DNA from: Croceivirga sp.
Lineage (GTDB): Bacteria > Bacteroidota > Bacteroidia > Flavobacteriales > Flavobacteriaceae
Direction: 5' to 3'
NCBI GenBank assembly: GCA_028281025.1
Contig: JANQKR010000016.1
Coordinates: 62,001 to 126,000, forward strand
DNA: 64,000 nucleotides
The notes under the pieces are model-generated. The model saw nothing but the letters and a program-made list of their open reading frames with translations. It did not search any database and was not told where the DNA came from. The translations under genes were made by a program, and so were the position numbers. Of this stretch, positions 1 through 7,095 are shown piece by piece. Every line of letters begins with the position of its first letter. Within the stretch, counting starts at the first letter, position 1.

Positions 1-1032
1 GCTAATCCACATATTGAAATTAAGGTCCTTGATACCGGTATTGGCATTGCTTTGGAAAAACAGGAATCCATTTTTAAAGAGTTCACCCAAGGGGGTAGTT
101 CCATAGAAAAAAAATATGGGGGCTATGGTTTAGGGCTTACCATTGCCAGAAAGTTAACCAAGCTATTGGACGGTACCCTGCATCTGGAAAGTGAAAAAAA
201 CAAGGGAAGTTGTTTTACGCTCACCTTTCCTCTACAATTTTCAGATACCCCAGTTTCTACAGGACAATCCAAAAGAAATCATTTGAAAAAACCGCCTTCA
301 TTGCTCATTTTTGATGACGACGATACCTTATTGGAACTGCTGGGCGAAACCGGAAAAACCTATGGAATGCGTACCGAAGCTTTTTCAAGTTTCGAGCATC
401 TACAGAAAACAGGGAATTTTCAATATGATATTGTTCTAACGGACATTCAAATGCCAAAAATCAATGGTTTTGAAGTAGTTAAGAAACTAAAGTGTGAAGA
501 CCACAAACATTATAAGGGCCAACCCATTATTGCGATGACGGGCCAAAGAAGCATAGACCAAAGCGTCTATGCTAACGCTGGTTTTAGCCATGTGCTGGCA
601 AAACCTTTTTCACAACAGGAGCTTTTTGATGCCATCACAAAAGTTATGGCTTCCCATGATTTTGACAAAGGGGTAATGCCAATCCACACCAACCTGTTCA
701 ACTTGAAGGGCATTTCTGCTTTTGTGCACGACACCGAGGGAATGAACGAAATTTTGAAAAGCTTTTTGAAGAATACGGCCCAAAACATGAAACTGCTCTC
801 CATGGCCGTGGAACAATCAGATTACAATGGGATAAAATCCATTTCCCATAAGATGTTGCCCATGTTCCGTCAATTGGAGGTCAAGAATGCCATTGCAATC
901 CTTGAAAGGTTTGAAAATCTTTCCGTTGATGTACCGCACGCAAAAACCATAAAAAGCTTTGAGCAACTTCGGCTCCTTGTTTCGGACTTGAAAAAAGGGA
1001 TGTCGTACGTATTTGATCACACTTCCAATTGA
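1..1032 (+). CDS. Hybrid sensor histidine kinase, C-terminal part (5' truncated by window)
   Basis: The reading frame is open from base 1, so the sensor part and the histidine dimerisation domain lie outside the window. In order, the visible 343 residues hold the end of a HATPase_c domain (DTGIGI near residues 11-16 and GYGLGLTIARKL near 41-52), a receiver domain (acidic patch DDDD near 104-107, phospho-acceptor Asp148 in LTDIQMP, Lys in AKPF) and a C-terminal Hpt domain with His283 in SISHKMLP. This is the architecture of a phosphorelay kinase that passes phosphate from His to Asp to His to a separate regulator. It converges on, and overlaps by 16 bases, the NtrC-type regulator on the other strand, which is the obvious partner; the pairing is inferred from position. 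Confidence 0.93.
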   Translation, partial: ANPHIEIKVLDTGIGIALEKQESIFKEFTQGGSSIEKKYGGYGLGLTIARKLTKLLDGTLHLESEKNKGSCFTLTFPLQFSDTPVSTGQSKRNHLKKPPSLLIFDDDDTLLELLGETGKTYGMRTEAFSSFEHLQKTGNFQYDIVLTDIQMPKINGFEVVKKLKCEDHKHYKGQPIIAMTGQRSIDQSVYANAGFSHVLAKPFSQQELFDAITKVMASHDFDKGVMPIHTNLFNLKGISAFVHDTEGMNEILKSFLKNTAQNMKLLSMAVEQSDYNGIKSISHKMLPMFRQLEVKNAIAILERFENLSVDVPHAKTIKSFEQLRLLVSDLKKGMSYVFDHTSN

Positions 1033-2366
1033 TACTTATGGATTTTATTATAAAGCGTTTTTCTGGTCATCCGTAACAACTTGGCCGCTTTGCTCTTGTT
1101 AAAATTGGTCTGTTTAAGGGCACTGAGGATTTTTTCCTTTTCGTAACTGGATTTTGAGAATTTGGATTCGTAGTCCAGACCAGTCCTTTCATGTAACGTA
1201 TTTGCTATTGCGCTTAATTCAATGGTATCCCCTTTGGCAAAAAGAACGGCGCGCTTTATAACGTTCTTTAGCTCCCTGAGGTTACCCGGCCATGTATACC
1301 TATGGAACATCTGCATCACATCTTCTGAAAAACACGTCACTTTCTTATCCAGTTCTTCGTTTGCCCTATCCAAAAAATAATTGGCAAAGAGCACTAGATC
1401 TTCAGCACGATCCTTTAGGGAAGGGATTTCTATGGAAAACTCATTCAAACGATGGTATAGGTCTTCCCTGAAACTTCCTTCTGCGACCCTATCCAATAAA
1501 CTTTCATTTGTTGCGGTTATGATTCGTACATCTATCAAAATCCCATGTGAGCTACCCACGCGCTTTATCTTTCGTTCCTGTAGTGCCCTAAGCAGTAACA
1601 CTTGATTTTCGTAGGAAAGGTTTCCAATTTCATCCAAGAAAAGCGTACCGCCGTTTGCTGTTTCAAAATGCCCTGCCTTATCGGCAACGGCACCTGTGAA
1701 ACTTCCCTTGACATGCCCAAAAAACTCACTGGTTGCAATTTCTTTTGGAATGGCACCACAATCCACGGCAACAAAGCTTTCGCACTTTCGCCTACTGCCA
1801 CGGTGAATGGCCTTCGCCGTAACTTCCTTTCCTGTCCCGCTCTCTCCGGTAATCAGAACGGACATATCCGTAGGGGCTACCAAATCCATGTACTGTTTCC
1901 ATTTTTTGGAAGCCTCACTGTTGCCAAAAACAGCGTCATACTTCCCTTTCCCTGAAGGTTGCACCATGGCAGTTTCCTTTTTTCGGGGCAGAGTTTTTCC
2001 GTGGGATTCCCTCCCTAGTGCATTTGTAATGGCCAATAACATACTTTCTGGGGTAAAGGGCTTGGAAATGTAATCGAATGCCCCCTTTTTCATTGCCTCC
2101 ACTGCTGTTTTCACCTCTGCATAACCGGTCATCAATATGACCTGCGTCCCTGGGGATTGCTTTTTTATTTTGGAAAGTAGGGCGATACCATTGCCCTCGG
2201 GTAATCTAACATCGGACAGGATAACATCAAAAAAAGTAAGTCGTAACTCTTTTTCTGCCTCGCCTATTGTGCTTGTTGATGAAATGTCAAAGCCATGCTT
2301 GGTCAAAAACGTATGTAGCATTTGACAAAAAGCGGTATCGTCCTCAATAATTAAGATTTTGGGCAT
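1017..2366 (-). CDS. Sigma54-dependent NtrC-family response regulator
   Basis: 449 residues with the full NtrC layout. The receiver domain spans 1-120 (acidic pair Glu8-Asp9-Asp10, phospho-acceptor Asp52 in LSDVRLP, Lys102 in SKPF). The AAA+ domain spans about 145-370 (Walker A GESGTGKE 174-181, sigma54-contact loop GSFTGA 221-226, Walker B LFLDEI 242-247). A Fis-type helix-turn-helix lies at about 410-449. The contact loop reads GSFTGA rather than the usual GAFTGA, a conservative change that should still engage sigma54. Family knowledge: phosphorylation drives assembly of an ATPase ring that opens sigma54 promoters. The neighbouring hybrid kinase (convergent) is the likely phosphate donor, and a sigma54-like promoter at 2846-2861 precedes the next gene, a candidate target. 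ATG start at 2366. Confidence 0.95.
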   Translation of the reverse strand: MPKILIIEDDTAFCQMLHTFLTKHGFDISSTSTIGEAEKELRLTFFDVILSDVRLPEGNGIALLSKIKKQSPGTQVILMTGYAEVKTAVEAMKKGAFDYISKPFTPESMLLAITNALGRESHGKTLPRKKETAMVQPSGKGKYDAVFGNSEASKKWKQYMDLVAPTDMSVLITGESGTGKEVTAKAIHRGSRRKCESFVAVDCGAIPKEIATSEFFGHVKGSFTGAVADKAGHFETANGGTLFLDEIGNLSYENQVLLLRALQERKIKRVGSSHGILIDVRIITATNESLLDRVAEGSFREDLYHRLNEFSIEIPSLKDRAEDLVLFANYFLDRANEELDKKVTCFSEDVMQMFHRYTWPGNLRELKNVIKRAVLFAKGDTIELSAIANTLHERTGLDYESKFSKSSYEKEKILSALKQTNFNKSKAAKLLRMTRKTLYNKIHKYQLEV

Positions 2367-2438
2367 GTCTTAATACCATAATTACGGCGATAGCAGGGAA
2401 TTGGACGTTGGAAGTGCTGTAAAATTATCATAAAAGTA

Positions 2439-2462
2439 GGGAGCCCACATATGTGGGCTCCC
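2439..2462 (-). terminator. Rho-independent terminator after the 101-aa PepSY-like gene
   Basis: A perfect 24-base palindrome (arms of 12, GGGAGCCCACAT and its complement) is followed on the minus strand by a U-rich run corresponding to plus bases 2421-2438. It lies 42 bases past the stop of the gene ending at 2504 and separates it from the NtrC-type regulator start at 2366. Confidence 0.85.
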
Positions 2463-2503
2463 TGACCAAACCAAACAAGCACATATGCTATGAATCACAT
2501 ACG

Positions 2504-2809
2504 CTATACCTTTATCCAGTTCCCTTCCGCATCTGCATATAACGTACCAGAGCTACCATCCTCCATGGCAACTTCCATTTTGTAGATATCGGAAGCGTCT
2601 TTGTATGCTTTGGTGATTTTGGCGGTGGGATAATCCCTTGCCACGGCTGCCGTAACAGCCTCTGGGAGGTCGGAAACACTTATTTCCTCAAAATCCTGGG
2701 TAATGTTCATGGAACTCACCCCATCCCCAATTTGTTCGGCAATCTCTTCTTGTGCCATGGCCGTAAGACCGGCTATGGATAACACGGTTGCAAAAATCAA
2801 TTTTTTCAT
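2504..2809 (-). CDS. Secreted PepSY-like protein (101 aa)
   Basis: Residues 1-19 form a Sec signal peptide (MKKLIFATVLS...AMA-Q). The mature part has the pattern SVSDLPEAVTAAVARDYPTAKITKAYKD...YKMEVAMEDGSSGTLYADAEGNWIKV, which fits the PepSY-like / putative beta-lactamase-inhibitor-like small periplasmic fold of Bacteroidota: a helix starting at the LPEAV motif, then beta strands. Molecular function is unknown for this family. The gene at 3036-3332 is a clear paralogue (LPPAVVEALLKDYPTSKLSQAFKN... shared pattern). It has its own terminator at 2439-2462 and a near-consensus sigma54 promoter at 2846-2861, 37 bases before the ATG, so it is a good candidate target of the adjacent NtrC-type regulator (inference). 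Confidence 0.8.
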   Translation of the reverse strand: MKKLIFATVLSIAGLTAMAQEEIAEQIGDGVSSMNITQDFEEISVSDLPEAVTAAVARDYPTAKITKAYKDASDIYKMEVAMEDGSSGTLYADAEGNWIKV

Positions 2810-2845
2810 TATGTATGCTTTAAAAATTAAACTTGCTTAACCTTA

Positions 2846-2861
2846 TGAAAATCCAGTGCCA
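2846..2861 (-). promoter_or_regulatory. Candidate sigma54 (-24/-12) promoter
   Basis: On the minus strand this reads TGGCAC-N5-TTTCA, against the sigma54 consensus TGGCAC-N5-TTGCA/T. The -24 half is perfect and the spacing is exact; the -12 half has one mismatch at the normally conserved G. It lies 37 bases upstream of the ATG at 2809, which would give a leader of about 25 bases. The adjacent gene encodes a sigma54 activator. A weaker candidate with GG and GC ten bases apart and a perfect TTGCT lies at about 3378-3391 in front of the paralogue. Confidence 0.5.
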
Positions 2862-2983
2862 ACACTTTTCAAAAAGCAAAATAAGGTATAACTATTTAAA
2901 AATAAGACATTTACGGTTTTACAATAAAAATAGGAGTTGTGTAATTATGTTTACTAAACCCAACAGACTGTATATTTTTTACA

Positions 2984-3010
2984 CAAAAAAAGACCATCCG
3001 TTAGATGGTC
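2984..3010 (-). terminator. Rho-independent terminator after the 98-aa PepSY-like gene
   Basis: Inverted repeat GACCATC/GATGGTC (2992-2998 with 3004-3010) followed on the minus strand by a run of T residues (plus 2984-2991). It is 26 bases past the stop of the gene ending at 3036. Confidence 0.85.
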
Positions 3011-3035
3011 CTCCAGGTTTTTTCGAAGACGATAG

Positions 3036-3332
3036 CTATTTTTTAGGTAACCAGCGACCGTAGGAATCGATGTAGACCGTTCTTCTCGTACCACTTTGTA
3101 ATACCATAATGAGCTTGTACTTACCATATCGGTTCTTAAAAGCTTGACTTAATTTAGAGGTGGGATAATCCTTAAGCAATGCTTCCACTACGGCCGGCGG
3201 CAGTTCCGAAGCATCAATTTTTTGGTACTCGTCCGTTTTTTCCACGGATACTTCCATTGGGTGTACCGTATGCGCATTGGAAATGGACAAGGTGGCCATT
3301 GATACTATAGCAAGGAGAATACGCTTCTTCAT
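3036..3332 (-). CDS. Secreted PepSY-like protein (98 aa), paralogue of 2504-2809
   Basis: N-terminal Sec signal peptide (MKKRILLAIVSMATLSISNA). The mature region repeats the layout of its neighbour: DASELPPAVVEALLKDYPTS, then a YKLIMVLQSG...YIDSYGRWL strand region ending in the same aromatic-plus-glycine motif. This places it in the same small PepSY-like secreted family, whose biochemical role is not established. The two copies have diverged well beyond recent duplication. Each has its own terminator, so they are probably separate transcripts. The upstream region has only a weak sigma54-like element. ATG start at 3332. Confidence 0.78.
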   Translation of the reverse strand: MKKRILLAIVSMATLSISNAHTVHPMEVSVEKTDEYQKIDASELPPAVVEALLKDYPTSKLSQAFKNRYGKYKLIMVLQSGTRRTVYIDSYGRWLPKK

Positions 3333-3422
3333 TTTTCTTATGTTTTGGGATGTACCCCTTATTTACGACCAAAAAAAGCAATTGGATGCCCTTTTTGATT
3401 TTTTTATGCTCCTAGAAAGAAA

Positions 3423-3445
3423 AAAGGCTGCCAGTGGCAGCCTTT
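3423..3445 (-). terminator. Rho-independent terminator with no obvious gene directly upstream
   Basis: Inverted repeat AAAGGCTGCC/GGCAGCCTTT (3423-3432 with 3436-3445). On the minus strand it is followed by a T-rich run (plus 3414-3422), the form of a working terminator in that direction; on the plus strand no T-run follows. The nearest minus-strand gene upstream ends at 3610, and a second hairpin at 3536-3569 intervenes. Confidence 0.7.
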
Positions 3446-3535
3446 CCGATTCCCATGGTTTGGGTATCTGGGATAACGCCTGGTTAGTGTAGCATAGCAT
3501 CACCCGTTCGGATACTTTTTATTCCTTTTTCATGA

Positions 3536-3569
3536 AAAGGACCGTATCGTATCCACTTTACGGTCCTTT
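3536..3569 (-). terminator. Stem-loop, possible weak terminator or RNA element
   Basis: Perfect 11-base inverted repeat AAAGGACCGTA/TACGGTCCTTT (3536-3546 with 3559-3569) around a 12-base loop. Neither side has a proper T-run, so it is either a weak terminator for the small gene ending at 3610 or part of a structured RNA that ends at 3423-3445. Confidence 0.45.
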
Positions 3570-3609
3570 CAACCAAATCAACCAACCAAAAATCCGTGAG
3601 CCTTACTGG

Positions 3610-3768
3610 CTACAGCGGAGTGCAAATATCATTTTCTGTTTTCAGCTCCACCTCTTCGGCAGCTGTAACTATTCTTTTGTCTTCAGTATCGTTCAAAAGT
3701 GGCGCGGAAAAAATCAAGGTCCCTACCCATGCAATTCCCAATAGTCCCGATTTTATAATGTCTGCCAT
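3610..3768 (-). CDS. Small single-pass membrane peptide (52 aa), unknown
   Basis: The open frame extends upstream to 3825, but the likely start is the ATG at 3768 (MADIIKSGLLGIAW...), preceded by an A/G-rich stretch. The product would be 52 residues with one hydrophobic segment (about residues 7-22), then a charged tail rich in Glu and Asp. No family is recognised. The gap between neighbours and a hairpin 40 bases past the stop support it as a gene; the amino-acid composition is protein-like. It could be a chance ORF. Confidence 0.45.
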   Translation of the reverse strand: MADIIKSGLLGIAWVGTLIFSAPLLNDTEDKRIVTAAEEVELKTENDICTPL

Positions 3769-3822
3769 TCCTTTTGCTTTTCTATTGGTAAGACACCTCT
3801 TTTTTGAAAAAGTCACATAAAA

Positions 3823-3846
3823 CAAAAAACCACCTAAAAAAGGTGG
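3823..3846 (-). terminator. Rho-independent terminator after the DUF4301 gene
   Basis: Stem CCACCT/AGGTGG (3830-3835 with 3841-3846) with an A5 loop, followed on the minus strand by a T-rich run (plus 3823-3829). It closes the operon that starts at 6798. Confidence 0.8.
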
Positions 3847-3872
3847 CTTTAACGGATATGCTCTATTGGTTT

Positions 3873-5402
3873 TTAAGCCTGATGGGAAGGCTTTAAAAGA
3901 TCGTTTACCGTTTTTACGGGGTTAAAGGTGACCAAGGGAACCTCAACAAAAATAGTGTTCCAAAAGGCCATGGCACCATTCCAAAGTCCTGGAAGTTCCA
4001 TTGCCTTTAAATCTTTACCATCTTTGGTTTTATCGGTTATAAAACCTTGTTTGTGGTCCACAAACTGTATAAGATCGTATTTTTCCCCTTTGTAGTTCTT
4101 AACACCGCAAACCAAATCCACGGGGTTAAAATGTGTTGAATTTTTAAGGATGGATACCTGCGCTGAATCCGACATATCCACCTGTGCCGATTCTATTATT
4201 TGAAGCGAAATATTTCCTTGGCCATCCTTTATGAAAAAAGGTCCTCCACCAGGTTCCCCCTCATTTTTTACCATACCACAAATACGGATGGGGCGGTTGA
4301 TATATTTTTTTAGGACAGCTTGTTTTTCATCATTGCCCATATTTTGGAAGCCATCAGGAAGTACCACGTTCAATTGGTCGGCGGCGAATGTTGCTATCTC
4401 ATTGATTTTTTCGGTATCTGGGTCGTTATCCAATTCCTCTGCATAGCCAAAGGTTGCCCTTTGAAGTTTTAACAATAGACCCCCAAGCATTTTTTTACTG
4501 TTGCCGACCGCTTCCAAATTGTTATCAATGACCACATTATCTATATTCTTGATAAAAATAACATCGGCATCCTGTTCGTTGAGGTTTTCGATCAAAGCAC
4601 CGTGACCCCCAGGCCGGAACAATAGGCTTCCATCGGCATTGCGAAAAGGGGTATTGTCCCTGTTCACGGCCACCGTATCCGTTGATGGTTTTTGAAAGGA
4701 ATAGGACACCTTGAATTCCGTATCGGTCTTTTGCGAAATTCTTGGTACGGAAATACCTTCTTCCTTTTTGAACATTTCCTCATGCTGTGGTGAAATGGTA
4801 AAGTGCAAATTGGCCTTGCCATTGGTCTTGGCATACCATGCCGCTTCCTTTAGATGTTCTTTAAAAGGTGTGGCGGCGCCCCGTTTGCACACATGAAAGG
4901 GCAGCAACCCTTTGGGATAAAAACCAAAATTAAGACCGTCTTCTGCCAACATGGTTTTGACAAAAAGGTGGGCTTTTTCATCTTCATTGGCATATTGTCC
5001 TTCAATTTTTTGTAGCAATTCATCATGAAAAGGAAATTTATCCATGCCTTCAACAAATTGCTGTACGGCCTTATCCCCGGTCCGGTCAAAATAGGTTCCC
5101 AATGTCTCTTTTGATGGGTCAAAGGCATCCACAAAATTGAACATGGCCTTGAACATACGGGAGGCGGCACCTGAAGCTGGAACAAACTTTAAAATGGTCT
5201 TGCCCTCGATAGTATCTTCATAGTACGAAACCAATTCCGCCTCATTTTCAACCTTTACAATGCCTCCCTTAATTATGGCGGCCTTTTCAAGGGTTACAAA
5301 CGGAATGCCCTCTTTAAAGGTTTCAATCTGCTGGAGTACCCTTTCCTTGGCAATCCCCTTTTCGTTGAGTTGTGCTTCGTCTTTTTGTGTAAAGTCAATC
5401 AT
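3873..5402 (-). CDS. DUF4301 family protein
   Basis: 509 residues matching DUF4301, a family of about this length found mainly in Bacteroidota. No signal peptide or membrane segment, so cytoplasmic. Near residues 74-86 it has the pattern FVPASGAASRMFK, which resembles the glycine-rich nucleotide-binding loop (GxGxR type) of sugar-phosphate nucleotidyltransferases. A later FRPGGHGALIENLN stretch also resembles a substrate loop of that fold. A nucleotidyl-transfer role is therefore inferred, not shown. It overlaps the end of the NadR-like kinase by 8 bases, so the two are translated from one message and probably act in one salvage pathway. ATG start at 5402; terminator at 3823-3846. Confidence 0.85.
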   Translation of the reverse strand: MIDFTQKDEAQLNEKGIAKERVLQQIETFKEGIPFVTLEKAAIIKGGIVKVENEAELVSYYEDTIEGKTILKFVPASGAASRMFKAMFNFVDAFDPSKETLGTYFDRTGDKAVQQFVEGMDKFPFHDELLQKIEGQYANEDEKAHLFVKTMLAEDGLNFGFYPKGLLPFHVCKRGAATPFKEHLKEAAWYAKTNGKANLHFTISPQHEEMFKKEEGISVPRISQKTDTEFKVSYSFQKPSTDTVAVNRDNTPFRNADGSLLFRPGGHGALIENLNEQDADVIFIKNIDNVVIDNNLEAVGNSKKMLGGLLLKLQRATFGYAEELDNDPDTEKINEIATFAADQLNVVLPDGFQNMGNDEKQAVLKKYINRPIRICGMVKNEGEPGGGPFFIKDGQGNISLQIIESAQVDMSDSAQVSILKNSTHFNPVDLVCGVKNYKGEKYDLIQFVDHKQGFITDKTKDGKDLKAMELPGLWNGAMAFWNTIFVEVPLVTFNPVKTVNDLLKPSHQA

Positions 5403-5961
5403 TGTTCATCAGTTTGTCAGTTTCGGTAATGGCCGTATTCAATCGTTTTTCTTGATTACCTTCTAAAATAACAAAAGTACGTTGATATTTCTCCAAAGCT
5501 GTTTTGAAAAGGTTAAGCATCTTCACCCGATCATCTGGTCTATCCCTAAGGTCATCTGGCACCCATGGTACATCAATGCCGGTCAAAAAATAAAGGTCAT
5601 AGGTATTTTGAAGGGCATACTTCTCGAGGAGCGGATCACAAAAACCATCAAAATAGGCTTCGGAATATACCTTGGTCACCAATAGGTCCGTATCGCATAT
5701 AAGAATCTTATTGGCTTGTTTGGCCAATTGGTTCTCTAGGGCCATTTGTCCCTTGGCTATGGGCAAAAGATCTTCCAGTTCGCAAATCTTTCCCTCATCA
5801 TCCCATTTTTTTTGAAGGTATTCCCGGGCATATTCCGGGACCCAATGGGTATGGTAATGTTTGGCCAATTGTTTTGCCAAAGTAGTTTTTCCGGTCGATT
5901 CAGGTCCAAACAGGACTATCTTAATAAGGTTTGAGGGCTGTTGCTTAAGCTTCTCTTCCAT
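5395..5961 (-). CDS. NadR-like P-loop kinase (ribosylnicotinamide kinase-like)
   Basis: The frame is open to 6024 but the start is taken at the ATG at 5961 (MEEKLKQQ...), giving 188 residues. The Walker A motif GPESTGKTTLAKQLA and the following WVPEYAREYL are the signature of the C-terminal kinase domain of NadR, which phosphorylates nicotinamide riboside. The N-terminal adenylyltransferase and repressor domains of NadR are absent. It overlaps the 3' end of the PnuC gene by 46 bases and DUF4301 by 8, indicating tight coupling. In family terms a PnuC plus NR kinase pair traps imported riboside. Here a thiamine-binding-like gene heads the operon, so thiamine as substrate cannot be excluded. Confidence 0.85.
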   Translation of the reverse strand: MEEKLKQQPSNLIKIVLFGPESTGKTTLAKQLAKHYHTHWVPEYAREYLQKKWDDEGKICELEDLLPIAKGQMALENQLAKQANKILICDTDLLVTKVYSEAYFDGFCDPLLEKYALQNTYDLYFLTGIDVPWVPDDLRDRPDDRVKMLNLFKTALEKYQRTFVILEGNQEKRLNTAITETDKLMNND

Positions 5962-6554
5962 GCAGCATATGCTTGTATTGCCAAAACCGTAAAAATAAGA
6001 TATTGAAAGGACAACATTCCCCACCCCCTATAAGCATAAAGTGGAACGGTAATAACATCCGCGATAATCCAAAGGGTCCAGTTTTCCAACTTCTTCAGTG
6101 CCATATACCACATTGCCGTAAAGAACAGTCCCGATGTAAAAATATCGATGTAATTGGAAGTCAGAATTTCGTAACCGAAGAAACGATAAACCAAATAATT
6201 AAAGCCCATGGTTGCCAAGAACAATCCCAATCCAATCCATTTTTCCCTGGCAGTGGTTCTTGAAATCTTTACAATTGTCCTATTCCCTTTTTTTCTTGAC
6301 CAATTCCACCAACCATAAATGCTCATAGCGGACCAATAAAAGTTCATCATCATATCTCCCAAGAGCCCATCCCTCAGGAATAAATACACTGTGATCACGG
6401 TTGCCAAAAGCCCTGTTGGATATACCCAAATGTTTTCATGCTTTGCGAACCAAACGCTGAGTATCCCTGATACAAAAACAATGGCCTCCAGAATAATAAT
6501 ATAGGTTTCCTTCCCGCGATAGGCATCAAGAAAAAAATCAAAAATGGGGCTCAT
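5916..6554 (-). CDS. pnuC: PnuC-family vitamin/riboside transporter
   Basis: 212 residues from the ATG at 6554 (the longer frame to 6578 needs a TTG). Multiple hydrophobic helices run through the protein, and the family-typical stretches are visible: IWVYPTGLLATVITVYLF, NFYWSAMSIYGWWNW, NYIDIFTSGLFFTAMWYMALKKLENW and VPLYAYRGWGMLSFQY. PnuC proteins are facilitators whose substrate is trapped by phosphorylation inside the cell. The next gene is a NadR-type kinase (pointing to nicotinamide riboside), while the preceding gene is a thiamine-binding-like protein (pointing to a PnuT-type thiamine carrier). It overlaps the upstream gene by 17 bases. Confidence 0.92.
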   Translation of the reverse strand: MSPIFDFFLDAYRGKETYIIILEAIVFVSGILSVWFAKHENIWVYPTGLLATVITVYLFLRDGLLGDMMMNFYWSAMSIYGWWNWSRKKGNRTIVKISRTTAREKWIGLGLFLATMGFNYLVYRFFGYEILTSNYIDIFTSGLFFTAMWYMALKKLENWTLWIIADVITVPLYAYRGWGMLSFQYLIFTVLAIQAYAAWKRSLSNSPQTLLR

Positions 6555-6798
6555 AATCGCTTCGATCGGACTTAACAATTTTCATATATAACAGCACCTT
6601 ATCCGTATTTTCAAAAGCAACTTTAATCTCTTGGGTAACTACTGCCATTACAGCATCATAAGGGCCGTAAACCTGTGTGCTCAAAGGATTTTCCAAAACC
6701 CTTAACCCGGAGTTCCGAAGTTTTGTAATGAAATTGATGATCGGGGGTTCAAAATTATCCTGTAATGGGGTCAGGGTAAGCTCTACAGAGATTTTCAT
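6538..6798 (-). CDS. Thiamine-binding-like protein (YkoF/MTH1187 type), 86 aa
   Basis: A single ferredoxin-like domain of 86 residues. The patterns VELTLTPL at the start and NPLSTQVYGPYDAVM in the middle are typical of the thiamine-binding YkoF/MTH1187 family. No signal peptide, so cytoplasmic. It is the first gene of the operon with the PnuC-type transporter and NadR-like kinase. A -7 box (TAGATTTG, 6824-6831 minus strand) lies 26 bases upstream of the ATG, and the MITE at 6852-7095 begins right where the -33 element should be. Ligand binding is inferred from the family only. Confidence 0.75.
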   Translation of the reverse strand: MKISVELTLTPLQDNFEPPIINFITKLRNSGLRVLENPLSTQVYGPYDAVMAVVTQEIKVAFENTDKVLLYMKIVKSDRSDYEPHF

Positions 6799-6823
6799 TG
6801 GATATATTTATCAATTTAAGGGA

Positions 6824-6831
6824 CAAATCTA
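6824..6831 (-). promoter_or_regulatory. Bacteroidota -7 box for the thiamine-binding/pnuC operon
   Basis: Minus strand TAGATTTG fits TAnnTTTG. The expected -33 position (about 19 bases further upstream) falls at the end of the MITE, where no TTG is present; the mobile element may have replaced the original -33 sequence. Confidence 0.45.
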
Positions 6832-6851
6832 GTATTAAACACGTAAACTTA

Positions 6852-7095
6852 GAGCCTGTTTGGGAATTTGTGATTGGAATTGTTATAGGCCATTTTTAGT
6901 GCGGAACGAGGCACGACATAGGGAAAGCTATGGGCGAGCCGGTGCGATGGAAAAGCATAGCCATAGTTATGGACTAAAATTTCAACAGGACCGAAAGAAA
7001 AGGCCAACGGTTTGGCCTTTGAAAGAGAGGCCAGATGGTGCGCTGGTCGCAAAAATGGACATAAGAAAACAATTGACAAATTCCCAAACAGGTTC
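6852..7095. mobile_element. MITE-like non-autonomous element, 244 bp, TTA target duplication
   Basis: Terminal inverted repeats of 20 bases, GAGCCTGTTTGGGAATTTGT at the left end and its complement at the right end (7076-7095) with one mismatch. The element is bounded by TTA on both sides (6849-6851 and 7096-7098), a 3-base target duplication. No transposase is encoded; the short frames inside are not protein-like. The interior carries several short inverted repeats, including AAAGGCCAA/TTGGCCTTT at 6999-7020. TNA-type 3-base duplications and GAGCCTGTTT-like ends occur in IS5-family groups, so an IS5-type parent is suggested, not proven. It fills the gap between sfp-like gene and the pnuC operon. 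Confidence 0.8.

Noticed and set aside
1602-1955. 117-codon plus-strand frame inside the NtrC-type regulator
   Set aside because: Antisense to conserved AAA+ motifs of the regulator; no independent coding signal.
6799-7095. Thiamine pyrophosphate riboswitch ahead of the thiamine-binding/pnuC operon
   Set aside because: No CTGAGA-type and ACCTGA-type THI-box halves are seen in the leader, and most of the gap is the MITE.
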